In this document: positions 17,256 to 26,894 of the stretch, one piece after another
How the letters are laid out: each line of letters starts with the position of its first letter
Position numbering within the stretch: position 1 is the first letter of the stretch
Assembly: GCF_900103825.1 (NCBI RefSeq)
Contig: NZ_FNIF01000024.1
Location: 1 to 64,000, forward strand
DNA: 64,000 nucleotides
Origin: Paenibacillus sp. yr247
GTDB lineage: Bacteria; Bacillota; Bacilli; Paenibacillales; NBRC-103111
Direction of reading: 5' to 3'
Notes under the pieces: generated by a model
Databases searched by the model: none
Told to the model about the DNA's origin: nothing
What the model saw: the letters and a program-made list of their open reading frames with translations, nothing else
Position numbers and translations under genes: made by a program

Positions 17256-17618
17256 TTTTTATCAATCATCCCCATTAGCATCAGCGAGAGTGGGGTACGT
17301 CACTTCCCCACCAATATGATGTTAAAGAGAGCTTTGAAGTATACAATCCCAAATGATCATGAACGTAGGGAATAAATGATTTCGTTGCGTGATGATATCC
17401 TCGGGAGGACGAAATTTAATTCGTTTGAAAAAGGTATACGCCACTTCATTGAAGTACACCGTTACTGTACAAGTGGTCCAAAATGTGAAAAAGCCCCTCA
17501 AACAGGGGCTTAAAGGTAAGAAGTCGGGGGAAATCCCCGTGTTGAATGGTCATTTATGCAAATCCGAAAGAAAATGGAAACGCAGAATTTGATGTGTCTT
17601 GATCAGGTACGAAAAAGC
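17256..17618. other. Intergenic between MFS copy 2 and ArsR copy 2
   Basis: No supported gene. An inverted repeat AAGCCCCT-CAAAC-AGGGGCTT lies at 17491-17511 and GGGGGAAATCCCC at 17527; either may serve as a convergent terminator. Confidence 0.45.
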
Positions 17619-17906
17619 TTATTTGTCGGATATTTCCGAAAGTTTATCTAAATAAACCCGTAGTACGTCGGGCTGAAAAACGAGACTCATATATTTACCT
17701 TCGCGAATGCTTTCAATTAAACCTGCAACTTCAAGCTCTTTAAGATGATGGGAAATGGTTGCAGCACTTACGTTGTGGTTTTCATGCAATACACTGCAGG
17801 GCAACGGATTATTGGAAGCACTGATTTCTTTGAGCATTTGATAACGTCTTGGTTCGGCAAGCGCTCGAGAGATTCTGGCAAATTGTTGATCGGTTAAGAC
17901 GGTCAT
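17619..17906 (-). CDS. ArsR-family repressor, copy 2
   Basis: 95 residues from MTVLTDQQF, nearly identical to copy 1 (same [40 protein letters not shown]). ATG 17906 follows AGGAGAG. There is no MFS gene upstream on its own strand, but the sequence beyond its promoter repeats the hairpin and the first bases of the MFS 3' end of copy 1. The unit was therefore copied with a piece of the transporter. It may now regulate MFS copy 2 or the SDR genes. Confidence 0.87.
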   Translation of the reverse strand: MTVLTDQQFARISRALAEPRRYQMLKEISASNNPLPCSVLHENHNVSAATISHHLKELEVAGLIESIREGKYMSLVFQPDVLRVYLDKLSEISDK

Positions 17907-17962
17907 CGATAATCTCTCCTTTCTAACATCGATACACACAGTAAATGCACAATCTTTATATA

Positions 17963-17991
17963 ATTATATACTCATCATATCGTATGGTCAA
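17963..17991 (-). promoter_or_regulatory. Promoter of ArsR copy 2
   Basis: On the minus strand TTGACC (17991-17986), 17-base spacer, TATAAT (17968-17963). A near-consensus sigma-A promoter. Confidence 0.75.
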
Positions 17992-18018
17992 GACAGGTGG
18001 AAATGATGAATACAAATC

Positions 18019-18055
18019 AAGGGGCGATGCATTATGCGGCGTCCCCTTTCATTTT
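18019..18055. terminator. Duplicated hairpin next to ArsR copy 2
   Basis: AAGGGGCG..CGTCCCCTT stem with TTTCATTTTT on the plus side. It is the counterpart of the hairpin at 14228 and is followed by GGATATTATC, resembling the MFS 3' end at 14257. Confidence 0.6.
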
Positions 18056-18256
18056 TGGATATTATCTGCGTGTCTGCTCAATTGCATACTCGCTTAAACT
18101 TCGAGATACGCGTCAGCCATTTTGATTTGCGATGACAATTTGATAGATAGACGGTTATCTAAATTTCTTATTGACAAATTGGAGTGAACAATGCAATATA
18201 CTAATTACGACACTTTTATGATTGTCGAATTGAATGAAATTCATAGGAGGAGCATT

Positions 18257-19015
18257 GTGAAATTGGGTAAACTGACTGGTAAAGTTGCAATTGTCACAGG
18301 CGCATCGAAAGGTATTGGTGCAGGTATTGCGAAAAGCATGGCGGTTGAGGGCGCTTCGGTTGCTGTAAATTATTCTACAAGCAAAGAGGAAGCCGATCGC
18401 GTAGTCGCGGACATTACCGCAAAAGGCGGTAAAGCAATTGCAATTCAAGCCGATATGTCTAAGGCTGCCGATGTACAGCGATTGTTTAAGGAAACGAATC
18501 AAGCGTTCGGAGCTCCAAGCATTCTCGTGAATAATGCAGGGGTCTTTAAATTTGAACCGGTAGAGGCTATTACTGAGGATGAATTTCACAGGGAATATAA
18601 CACAAACGTATTGGGAATAATTTTGGCATCTCAGCAAGCTTTAAAATTCTTCCCATCTGAGGGTGGCAGCATCATAAATATCAGCTCGATTGCGAGCCAA
18701 AATCCAGTACCTCATTCTGCACTTTATTCATCAACCAAAGCTGCAGTAGACACTTTGTCATTGGCGCTTGCGAAAGAATTGGGGCCCCGCAATATTCGGG
18801 TAAACATCGTCGCTCCAGGTCACACTGAGACAGAAGGGTTGCATCAAATTGGTCTTATTGGAAGTGAACTCGGCAATATGTTGATTGCTTCCACACCGCT
18901 TGGAAGCCGTTTTGGCCAACCGGAAGACATTGCTCCTTCCGTCGTATTTCTAGCTTCCGACGATGCCTCGTGGCTTACTGGCGAACGCATCAACGCATCC
19001 GGCGGGGTTCATTAA
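18257..19015 (+). CDS. SDR-family oxidoreductase (FabG-like)
   Basis: 252 residues. Rossmann motif TGASKGIG near the N-terminus, NNAG, catalytic Ser in ISSIAS and YSSTK with catalytic Tyr/Lys. NAD(P)H-dependent dehydrogenase or reductase; substrate unknown. GTG 18257 is six bases after AGGAGG; upstream in-frame ATGs lack an SD. A TTGACA at 18171 may be its -35. It is followed by a second SDR gene with its own promoter. Confidence 0.88.
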   Translation: MKLGKLTGKVAIVTGASKGIGAGIAKSMAVEGASVAVNYSTSKEEADRVVADITAKGGKAIAIQADMSKAADVQRLFKETNQAFGAPSILVNNAGVFKFEPVEAITEDEFHREYNTNVLGIILASQQALKFFPSEGGSIINISSIASQNPVPHSALYSSTKAAVDTLSLALAKELGPRNIRVNIVAPGHTETEGLHQIGLIGSELGNMLIASTPLGSRFGQPEDIAPSVVFLASDDASWLTGERINASGGVH

Positions 19016-19195
19016 ACGAAGTGGATTTTCAAAATGTGTAGTAAATGAATAGAATTCCATCGGATCTCAAGACTTGGAAATGCGAAGTAAGACTTACTGC
19101 AGTGTGAATCAATGTCTCTCGCTTAACACCTTTGGCGTACGAGTTTAAAGGATGTATGATGGCGTCAAATAAATGAAGATAAAATTTTTTTGGAG

Positions 19196-19224
19196 TTGAC
19201 AATCCAAAAATAGTTTGTTAGTAT
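19196..19224 (+). promoter_or_regulatory. Promoter of the second SDR gene
   Basis: TTGACA, exactly 17 bases, TAGTAT. Confidence 0.75.
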
Positions 19225-19276
19225 GAATTTCGGAGAATGGATTAAACACTCCATAAATGAGAGGAGACAGAATAAC

Positions 19277-20020
19277 ATGAATTCGAATCAATCTACAGCA
19301 CTTATTACAGGAGGAACAAGCGGTATTGGCCGGGCAGTTGCGAACCAGCTCGCCGCGCAAGGCATCCACGTCGTGGTTGCGGGGCGCAATGCGGACCGTG
19401 GCGAACAGACGGTTGCGGCTATCCGCTCAGCAGGAGGAAAGGCAGATTTCGTGCAGACGGATCTTCGCGACGCGTCGAGCGCAAGAAGCCTGGCGAAGCG
19501 CGCAGTCGAACTGGGTAACGGCCGAGTCGACATTCTTGTCAACAATGCAGGAATCTTCCCGTTTGGACCGACGCATGAAACGACGGAGGATGATTTTGAA
19601 CGCGTGTACGCGCTGAACGTCAAAGCACCATATTTTCTAGTCGCCGAACTGGCGCCGCTGATGGCGGAAAGTGGCAAGGGGGCAATCGTCAACATATCGA
19701 CGATGGTCGCCGATTACGGAATGTCTGGTATGAGCCTATACGGCTCGAGCAAAGCGGCTATCAACCTACTTACCAAAGCGTGGGCGGCTGAATACGGCCC
19801 AAGCGGTGTCCGTGTCAATACCGTCAGCCCAGGACCTACGCGCACGGAAGGAACTGACGCAATGGGCGAAGGTCTTGATCAACTTGCTGCCCAAGCACCG
19901 GCAGGCCGTCCTGCTTCAGCGGATGAGATTGCCGAGGCCGTCGTCTTCCTCGCGACGGATCGTGCTAGCTTCATTCACGGTGCAAACCTTGCCGTCGACG
20001 GTGGACAAACCGCTGTTTAA
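19277..20020 (+). CDS. SDR-family oxidoreductase
   Basis: 247 residues: TGGTSGIG cofactor loop, NNAG, Ser in NISTMV, YGSSK active site and the C-terminal GANLAVDGG typical of FabG-like SDRs. ATG 19277 follows GAGGAGAC. Codon use is more GC-rich than in the preceding SDR, so the two are neighbours rather than a recent tandem copy. Ended by a strong terminator. Confidence 0.88.
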   Translation: MNSNQSTALITGGTSGIGRAVANQLAAQGIHVVVAGRNADRGEQTVAAIRSAGGKADFVQTDLRDASSARSLAKRAVELGNGRVDILVNNAGIFPFGPTHETTEDDFERVYALNVKAPYFLVAELAPLMAESGKGAIVNISTMVADYGMSGMSLYGSSKAAINLLTKAWAAEYGPSGVRVNTVSPGPTRTEGTDAMGEGLDQLAAQAPAGRPASADEIAEAVVFLATDRASFIHGANLAVDGGQTAV

Positions 20021-20473
20021 TTATTGACATTCTCTCAGTTTTTTTCAAAGTTATACCGAACCAGGCATGATTAGAAACGACATCATGTAAGATCTCTCAT
20101 CCAAGTGCAGAAAAAGGGGCGTGTCTTTAGATCTCATGACGATCTGAAGGGCACCCCCTTTTTTTTAGGACATAAGAAAGCAAACGATAAATCAGATTTC
20201 GGTTAACGGTCGTACCGAAAACGATTAGGATCAACTGAGAGATTTCGCTTGTACCGTTACCGATGCGAACTGTGAATTAGATCAAGTTAACGGAAAGAAC
20301 GGTTCAGTTGTACCTAAGCCCCCATATCTTTTGTGAAATAAAATGTATTGTTTTATATACGATACTACGATGAAAAACCAGAACTTGAGAGGATAGGAAA
20401 GAGGTCTTGTTGCTATTGCTGCGGCTGTCGTCAATGACAGAGAGCAAGAGAGCGATGCCGGAAGGAGAAGAAC
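20021..20473. other. Intergenic upstream of zwf
   Basis: Contains the terminator at 20111-20168 and about 300 bases with no gene. No clear promoter for zwf was identified. Confidence 0.5.
20111..20168 (+). terminator. Terminator after the SDR genes
   Basis: Long imperfect stem AAAGGGGCGTGTCTTTAGATC / GATCTGAAGGGCACCCCCTT with a 7-base loop and T8. Confidence 0.85.
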
Positions 20474-21973
20474 ATGGATCCAACCACGTTTATTTTGTTT
20501 GGAGCGACAGGGGATTTAGCCAAAAGAAAAATATACCCTGCCCTGTACAATTTGTTTATCGATCAAAAGCTACCTCAATCGTTCGCCTTGATCGGTCTTG
20601 GAAGAAGAGAAATGAATGATGAATCCTTTAAGGCAAGTGTCGAGCAATCCATTCATAATTTTTCCAGACGCGAAGCGAACAATGCTGCACTGATCAGAGA
20701 CTTCCTGCGAGCATTCCGTTACAGCGTTCTGGATATTAGCCGTAAAGAGGATTATAAGAAGCTTTTGCATCTTATCGAGCAGCGGGAAGAGGAGCTTCAC
20801 GTTTCTCCGAATCGCCTATTCTATTTATCTGTCGGACCGGAATTTTTCGAAACGATCGCTGCGAACATTCAGGAAAGCGGGCTCGGTTCCGAGAATGGCT
20901 GGAAGCGTCTTGTGATTGAGAAGCCGTTCGGCCGCGATTTGCAATCTGCTCGGGATTTAAACCGGAAGCTGGCCCAGGCTTTTGCGGAACATGAGATTTT
21001 CCGAATCGATCATTATCTTGGCAAGCCAATGGTGCAGAAGCTTGAGATTTTGCAGCAAAATCCGGTCCTTAATGCATTGTGGACCAATCATTACATTGCC
21101 AACGTGCAGATTACGGCTAACGAAACCGTCGGCGTAGAAGATAGAGCGGGTTACTACGATCATGTAGGCGCGGTAAGAGACATGTTCCAGAACCATATGC
21201 TGCAATTACTGATGATGCTGACAAGTCACCTGCCGAAGAACAGCAACTTCGAAATGGTGCGCTTTAAGAAAAAAAAGGTGATGGAAGCCCTCGAGCCGCT
21301 GCAAAAAGAGGAGGTAAGCGCAAGCGTAATCCGAGGACAGTACAAAGCAGGTATCGTTCAAGGAAAGCCGGTAATCGGCTACACGTCCGAACCGGGAATC
21401 GCTCCAACATCCATGAACGACACTTTTATTGCCGCAAGATTGCAAATCGATGATTATTTTTGGCGCGGTGTTCCTTTTTATATCAGAACAGGCAAAAGAA
21501 TGAACGAGAAATCAACGCGGATCGTGATTGAATTCAAGGAGCGATTAGATGCTTCACAGGGAACTACCGATGGAAAAGCACCTAATCTACTGGTTTTTGA
21601 AATTAGTCCTAACGAAGGCATTACACTTCAACTAAATACGAGGGATCCGCAGCACAAAGGGGGATATAAATCCATTCAACTCGACTTCCATGAGAGTCAA
21701 GAAGATATTCCAGAGGCTTACGAAAATTTGATTTACGACGCTTTGCACGGAAATCCCACGTTCTTTGCGCATCGGGACGAAGTCGAATTGTCGTGGAAAT
21801 GGGTCCAGCCCATCTTAGGAGCATTCGAAGAGAATCTAGTTCCACTCCATTTGTATGAAGCAGGATATTATGGATCTTCCGAGACAGATGCGTTATTGGC
21901 GAAAGACGGCTATCATTGGTGGTTCGATGCCAAACCTGAACAACAAATCGAACCTCTGCTTTCGATGCCATAA
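20474..21973 (+). CDS. zwf: Glucose-6-phosphate 1-dehydrogenase
   Basis: Oxidises glucose-6-phosphate to 6-phosphogluconolactone with NADP+, the entry to the pentose phosphate pathway. 499 residues. N-terminal GATGDLAKRK nucleotide site, substrate/catalytic segment RIDHYLGK, and GYYDHVGAVRDMFQNH. SD GGAAGGAGAA precedes ATG. It was probably followed by a transaldolase gene of the same pathway, now broken. Confidence 0.94.
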   Translation: MDPTTFILFGATGDLAKRKIYPALYNLFIDQKLPQSFALIGLGRREMNDESFKASVEQSIHNFSRREANNAALIRDFLRAFRYSVLDISRKEDYKKLLHLIEQREEELHVSPNRLFYLSVGPEFFETIAANIQESGLGSENGWKRLVIEKPFGRDLQSARDLNRKLAQAFAEHEIFRIDHYLGKPMVQKLEILQQNPVLNALWTNHYIANVQITANETVGVEDRAGYYDHVGAVRDMFQNHMLQLLMMLTSHLPKNSNFEMVRFKKKKVMEALEPLQKEEVSASVIRGQYKAGIVQGKPVIGYTSEPGIAPTSMNDTFIAARLQIDDYFWRGVPFYIRTGKRMNEKSTRIVIEFKERLDASQGTTDGKAPNLLVFEISPNEGITLQLNTRDPQHKGGYKSIQLDFHESQEDIPEAYENLIYDALHGNPTFFAHRDEVELSWKWVQPILGAFEENLVPLHLYEAGYYGSSETDALLAKDGYHWWFDAKPEQQIEPLLSMP

Positions 21974-22030
21974 ACCGACCAATTCCGGTTCCAAGGTTGA
22001 AGATGGGAGCTGCGTCGACCGAATCTTTTT

Positions 22031-22545
22031 GAAGATCGAATCGCCGAGATTTTGCGGGAAGTGCCCGGGGTTGAATCGGTTTCCGCCGAAGTAACGCCGG
22101 ATGCGGTAATAGCCAAAGACATGATCGCACAAGCGAACGAACTGATCAAAATCAATAATTTTGACAAAAACATCACCATCAACCTTCCGATGACGCTCGG
22201 TGGACTTGAAGCTTGCCTTACTTGAGCGACAAAGGTATGAAAACGAACGTCACGCTGATTTTCACCGTGAACCAAGCGCTGCTGGCCGCTCGCGCGGGCG
22301 ATTCCTATGTCTCGCCGTTCCTTGGCCGCCTGGATGACATTTCGGAAGACGGCGTTCAGTTCGTTACGAAAGTCGTGGTATTGTTCCGTATTCATAACCT
22401 GGATTCGCAAATTATCGCGGCGTCCGTCCGCCATCCGGATCACGTGACTCGTATTGAGATGGCCGGCGCGCATATTGCTTCGATTCCGTTTGCGGTCATC
22501 GAACAAATTTCCAAGCATCCACTAACCGATCAAGGTATTAAAGCT
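22031..22545 (+). pseudogene. Broken small-type transaldolase (TalC/FSA-like)
   Basis: Read in two frames: EDRIAEILREVPGVESVSAEV..NLPMT..GGLEAC, then after a frameshift near 22217 [27 protein letters not shown] and SPFLGRLDD. These are transaldolase/fructose-6-phosphate aldolase segments. The N-terminus is missing, the active-site Lys of the K(I/L/V)PMT motif is Asn, and the 3' end is cut after [11 protein letters not shown], where a recombinase remnant begins on the other strand. Not functional. Confidence 0.75.
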
Positions 22546-23402
22546 AAAGACACCTTACCCCGCAGTTTAACAAATACGAAATTTGTATCAATCTCAAGAT
22601 CATCAATCACGTTGTATAGGTAGTCGTCGTATAAATCCATGAGTCCCTGAGAAACATGCAATTCCCGTGCACCCGTCTTTAGTTTGGCTCCGTTCTCTAA
22701 TTCACCGCGATCTGTTAAGCGTATTCGATGGCCATTCTTGTGATCGAATACGAAGTCTTCCATAAAGAGAGATAACGCTTCACCAATACGAAGTCCTGAC
22801 TCAAACAACAATTGAATCAACAATCGATCCCGTATGTTCGTTGTGGACTGATAGATGTGTTCTACTTCGTCCTTATGCAAAGCCTTAGGCTTCCTTTTGG
22901 GTTCTTTCATCTTTAAGATATTCTTATTCGTCGGTTTTCCCTCATCTACATGGTGTAGGAAACCCTTATATTGGACATGTCCTCTTCTAAATACCTGCCT
23001 TATCAGTTTATCAGTCATATCGTTTTGGATCTCTTGATTACGGTACAAGTAATCATAAAGGTTTGTTACCACCGTGATAATAAGATTCACTGATTTTTCT
23101 GTTCTTTTCGCTTCAACCTGTCGTAATGGAGTGACTCTTCCGCTTTCAAACGGATTACGCAACCATCCTACAAAGTCAGCCAGATCCTTAACTCCTATTT
23201 CTTTATAATCTTTCTGCAGCTCTACAAGATAAGTGAAATACTGTTTTAACGCATAACAGTAAGTCTTTAGGGTGTTATTGCTTTTCCCTGTCAAGTCGAG
23301 ATATTTAAAATATTTAATCACTGGAACAACTGGAACACCTTCTTCGTCTAACAGCAAATATCTCTTTCTATAATCATCAAGAAATACTTCTTATACTCTC
23401 AC
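22546..23402 (-). pseudogene. Truncated Tn554-type tyrosine recombinase (TnpA-like)
   Basis: About 270 codons of a phage-integrase-type recombinase: N-terminal core-binding domain (SNNTLKTYCYALKQYFTYL, FVGWLRNP) and the start of the catalytic domain with its first Arg (SGLRIGEALSL). The coding stretch stops after FVFVKLRG, before the HxxR and Tyr motifs, and runs into the transaldolase remnant. An in-frame TAA at 23393-23391 interrupts the probable start (GTG 23402). The N-terminal half recalls Tn554 TnpA, from memory only. Confidence 0.72.
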
Positions 23403-23542
23403 ATCGACACTCCCTAATAATGCATTTTTCCCATATATCATAAATAGTGGTGAAGTGAAGAGTAGAAACAAGCATGAAGTAGGAAACGAATTGAAAAATC
23501 CGGGTAAGCGAAGAGATTCTCCTTAAATTTTTTTTGCGTATC

Positions 23543-23569
23543 TGTCACACTTCACATCCCTTGCCCGAC
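23543..23569 (+). promoter_or_regulatory. ECF41-type promoter
   Basis: TGTCACA (23543-23549), exactly 16 bases, CGAC. The published ECF41 promoter pattern, as I recall it, is TGTCACA-N16-CGTC/T. It lies 33 bases before the FAD oxidoreductase start, in the right place for autoregulation of the operon by its sigma factor. Confidence 0.78.
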
Positions 23570-23601
23570 ATATAGGTAAAATTTGAAAGGGATGATGAGC
23601 G

Positions 23602-24903
23602 ATGCAAAAGGTTGATGTGGTCGTAGTTGGTGGAGGGATTGCGGGTTTAACCGCTGCAATTTACGCAGCCATAGCCGGGAAACAAACGGTGGTCATTGAA
23701 AAACAGAATCGCTTAGGCGGCAGAGCCATTTCCAACAAGAAAAAAGGAGCTTACTTCAATCTGGGCAATCATGCCTTGTATAAGGGAGATGCGCACGCGA
23801 CTTTCCGGGAATTCGGGCTGACCTTGCAAGGAAAGCGGCCTTCATCGTTCGCTTATGGCGTTTGGAAAGGGAAATTGAACATCTTGCCTTCGGATAAGAA
23901 ATCCTTGTTTACGACCCCGCTGTTGTCTTGGAAAGGAAAGATGGAGTTTGCTTCCTGTCTTATGAAACTTTCAAAAGCGGATACTCGTCAATTTGACCGG
24001 ATCAGTATCCGCGAATGGGTAGAAGGGAATTTGCGAGATCCCATGGTGCGCAATATCTTTTATTCGTTACTTCGTGCCGCCAGTTATGTTGTCGGGCCGG
24101 ATTTGCCAGCCGCGGGTCCTGTATTGAAACAGCTGCAGAATGCCCTTAAAGGCGCGTTGTACCTGGATCGTGGCTGGGGCGAATTGATCGAGGAATTGCG
24201 GAAAAAGGCATCCGACCTGGGAGTGCGGTTATTAACAAATACCAAAGTCTCGTCCATCGATACCCGTGGCGGGATCGTGCGGCAGGTTCTCTTTGAAGAC
24301 GGAACGAAAATCGATACGCACCATGTTATCCTTGCCACATCGCCTTCTATCGCAAATGAGTTGGTGCCCTTTGCAGAAAAAACCGCCCTTCATACCTGGA
24401 AAGAACAAGCGATTGAGGTCACCGCGGCTTGCCTGGATGTGGCCTTGAAACGACTTCCCAAGCCCAAACAACAATTTGCATACGGGATCGATCAGACCGT
24501 GCTTATTTCCAATCAATCGCGTTCGGCTTATCTAAGCGACGATGGCGCGCAAGTCATATCGCTCATTAAGTACCAAGGGAAAGAACCGGACCCGGATAAA
24601 GATTTGCGCGAACTGGAAGGCGTGCTGGATTTGATGCAGCCGGGATGGCGGGAAGAATTGATTGTCAATCAATACCTTCCTAAAATAACGGTTTGTCACG
24701 ACTTTATGCATTTGAAACGTCTCGAGAATCCCGGACCCGCTGTTCCGGAAATACAAGGATTATATGTAGCAGGAGAATGGGCGTCGCACGGTGAAGTATT
24801 GGTCGATGCCGCGACGGCAAGCGCCAAAAGAGCCATACAACACATGCTCTCCCTTGAGGGTAAGGAGAGGAATGCCTTTTATGAGCACAGAGGAATTATA
24901 TAA
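23602..24903 (+). CDS. FAD-dependent oxidoreductase (phytoene desaturase-like fold)
   Basis: 433 residues. N-terminal FAD-binding VVGGGIAGLTAAIYA, glycine-rich NRLGGRAIS, and C-terminal GLYVAGEWASHGEVLVDAA closing the FAD site. The substrate is unknown. Its 3' end overlaps the next gene, which encodes an ECF41 sigma factor; oxidoreductases are the usual partners of that sigma group. The promoter upstream matches the ECF41 pattern. Confidence 0.86.
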   Translation: MQKVDVVVVGGGIAGLTAAIYAAIAGKQTVVIEKQNRLGGRAISNKKKGAYFNLGNHALYKGDAHATFREFGLTLQGKRPSSFAYGVWKGKLNILPSDKKSLFTTPLLSWKGKMEFASCLMKLSKADTRQFDRISIREWVEGNLRDPMVRNIFYSLLRAASYVVGPDLPAAGPVLKQLQNALKGALYLDRGWGELIEELRKKASDLGVRLLTNTKVSSIDTRGGIVRQVLFEDGTKIDTHHVILATSPSIANELVPFAEKTALHTWKEQAIEVTAACLDVALKRLPKPKQQFAYGIDQTVLISNQSRSAYLSDDGAQVISLIKYQGKEPDPDKDLRELEGVLDLMQPGWREELIVNQYLPKITVCHDFMHLKRLENPGPAVPEIQGLYVAGEWASHGEVLVDAATASAKRAIQHMLSLEGKERNAFYEHRGII

Positions 24904-25744
24904 ACGTTATAAAACGGAGCTGTTTTCGTTAGCCTATCGAATGCTCGGCAGCGTCATGGATGCGGAAGATATCGTACAAGACGCTTTTTTGAGCTATGAC
25001 GGACTGTCTGACGTCGGGACAATCCGAAACGAAAGGGCATTCTTATACAGAATCGTAACGTGTCGCTGTCTTGATCTTCTGCGCTCGTCAGCCAAAAAAC
25101 GGGAAATGTATGTCGGTCCATGGCTTCCGGAGCCCCTGATTGAAAAAGGGGCTTCGGACGACGATCCATCCAATAGGTATTTGCGGTCGGAGTCGATTTC
25201 CACGGCTTATCTTCTGCTTCTGCAGCAATTGAGTGCAACGGAAAGGGCGGTTTTTCTTCTTCGAGAGATTTTTCATTATTCGTTTGAAGAGATTGCCGAT
25301 ATAGTCGGGAAAAGCAGTGCGAATTGCCGGCAAATTTTCCACCGCGCCAAAAAAAGCATCCATTTCGACCCGGACCAACAACCGTCGGTTTCCATTGCGG
25401 AGGATAAGATTAAAGAGTTTGTGAATTCACTGTTGCAAGGAAATACGACGAAGCTTCTTGAACTGGTTAGTGAGAATGTTGTGCTCTACACGGACGGCGG
25501 AGGCAAAGTAAGCGCGGCACAAGTGCCTGTTGTCGGGTTTGAGCAAGTGCTGAAGTTACATCAAAAAGTGTTGAACATGCATGCAGGTAAATTTACGTAC
25601 TCGTTCCTCATGGTGAATGGGCTCCCCGGAATCCGCCTTCGTTTGGATGAAGGGATTCAATATGTTTATTCTTTTGCTTATCGAGATCATAAGATCGAAG
25701 CGATCTATAATGTCGCCAATCCGGAAAAGTTAAGACATCTATAG
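24872..25744 (+). CDS. ECF41-group sigma factor with SnoaL-like C-terminal domain
   Basis: About 290 residues: sigma region 2 (LAYRMLGSVMDAEDIVQDAF), a linker with the WLPEP motif, region 4 (FSFEEIADIVGKSSANCRQ-like helix-turn-helix) and an NTF2/SnoaL-like C-terminal domain carrying DGGGK. WLPEP and DGGGK are hallmarks of the ECF41 group, in which the C-terminal domain replaces a separate anti-sigma factor. ATG 24872 (4 bases after AAGGAG) or 24881 is the start; both overlap the oxidoreductase gene, so translation is coupled. Confidence 0.88.
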   Translation: MPFMSTEELYKRYKTELFSLAYRMLGSVMDAEDIVQDAFLSYDGLSDVGTIRNERAFLYRIVTCRCLDLLRSSAKKREMYVGPWLPEPLIEKGASDDDPSNRYLRSESISTAYLLLLQQLSATERAVFLLREIFHYSFEEIADIVGKSSANCRQIFHRAKKSIHFDPDQQPSVSIAEDKIKEFVNSLLQGNTTKLLELVSENVVLYTDGGGKVSAAQVPVVGFEQVLKLHQKVLNMHAGKFTYSFLMVNGLPGIRLRLDEGIQYVYSFAYRDHKIEAIYNVANPEKLRHL

Positions 25745-25757
25745 AACGACGAAAAAA

Positions 25758-25838
25758 ACAGGGCCATCCCGAATAGGATGGCCCTAAAACTTAACGTTAC
25801 AGATAGCACGGTGAACCGTACCATAAGTAACGGCAAGT
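25758..25838 (+). repeat. Dispersed repeat P, copy 1 (contains terminator of the ECF41 operon)
   Basis: Hairpin AGGGCCATCC-CGAATA-GGATGGCCCT followed by AAAACTT and a conserved tail CGTTACAGATAGCACGGTGA. The same hairpin-plus-tail arrangement recurs at 27993-28062. The two copies flank the LysR/cyclase locus as direct repeats. Confidence 0.75.
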
Positions 25839-25985
25839 TTTTTGGCGGGGATACTTCGAGACAACAGCCTTACCACAACCCACATATCTAGTTGGGAAAG
25901 ACCGGGCGCAAAATAGTGTCAGAATTGTCTATAATTAAAAATGATGCGGAAAAATAAAACCAGAGCACAGCGAGGTGAGTCATGT

Positions 25986-26894
25986 ATGGACTTTAAATAT
26001 CTTGAAACATTTTGCACAGTTGCTCAAGAATTAAGCTTTCTCAAAGCTGCGGAAAAGCTGAATTACGCTCAATCCAGCGTCACTGCACATATTCAACATC
26101 TGGAGAAGGAGATGGGGATCACTCTGTTTGAACGAAATGGAAGAACCATAGGCCTAACCGGTCCCGGCCAGAGGTTTCTTCCGTTTGCTTATCAGTTATT
26201 GAGCTTGATGAACGAAGCGAAATGTGCTGCTTTAGGGAAGAGTGATTCATCCGGAATCATTAGAGTCGGGATGTTGGAAAGCTTGTGCATTTATCGATTT
26301 CCTCTTGTTTTAAAGCAGTTTCATGACATGCACCCCGAAGCTGAAGTCCAGTTGAAACCAAGCACGTATTCGGATCTGCATCGCGCTCTATTGGAAGATC
26401 TCGATCTGGCAATCATAACTGATGATAGAATTCATTCAAATAGTTTGGTTACTATGCCATTGCTTCTGGAAAAGGTGCTCCTGCTTACCCATCCTGGGCA
26501 TATTCTAGCTCGCTCCGGTTTGGACCATACCGCTCTTGAAAAAGAAACCTTTCTACTAACCGAACCTTCGTGCAGATATCGCAAATTGTTTGAGCAATCG
26601 ATCGCCGAGCGGGGTCTTATCTCCGTTGTTAAACGAATAGAGCTCTCCAGCATCGAAGCGATCAAGCAATGCGCGATCAATAAGTTGGGAATTGCTGTTC
26701 TTCCCGAGATGGCTGTTCTGTCCGAACTTTTAGACGGCCGATTGGCTGCGCTCAACATGGATTTTTCTAAGCATCGGCTTTATACCCAATTGGTGTGGCA
26801 TAAGCGGAGGTGGAAATCTCCGGCTGTACAAGCATTTATTGATGTGACAACTCGGTTCTTTTCCCAAAATAGCCCTGAAGCGAATTCAATCTAA
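25986..26894 (+). CDS. LysR-family transcriptional regulator
   Basis: 302 residues: N-terminal winged helix (MDFKYLETFCTVAQELSFLKAA, AQSSVTAHIQHLEKEMG) and a substrate-binding domain. ATG 25986 follows GCGAGGTGAG; a longer in-frame ATG at 25941 has no SD. It converges with the cyclase gene, sharing four bases at the stop codons, so its target is not simply the divergent neighbour. Confidence 0.9.
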   Translation: MDFKYLETFCTVAQELSFLKAAEKLNYAQSSVTAHIQHLEKEMGITLFERNGRTIGLTGPGQRFLPFAYQLLSLMNEAKCAALGKSDSSGIIRVGMLESLCIYRFPLVLKQFHDMHPEAEVQLKPSTYSDLHRALLEDLDLAIITDDRIHSNSLVTMPLLLEKVLLLTHPGHILARSGLDHTALEKETFLLTEPSCRYRKLFEQSIAERGLISVVKRIELSSIEAIKQCAINKLGIAVLPEMAVLSELLDGRLAALNMDFSKHRLYTQLVWHKRRWKSPAVQAFIDVTTRFFSQNSPEANSI

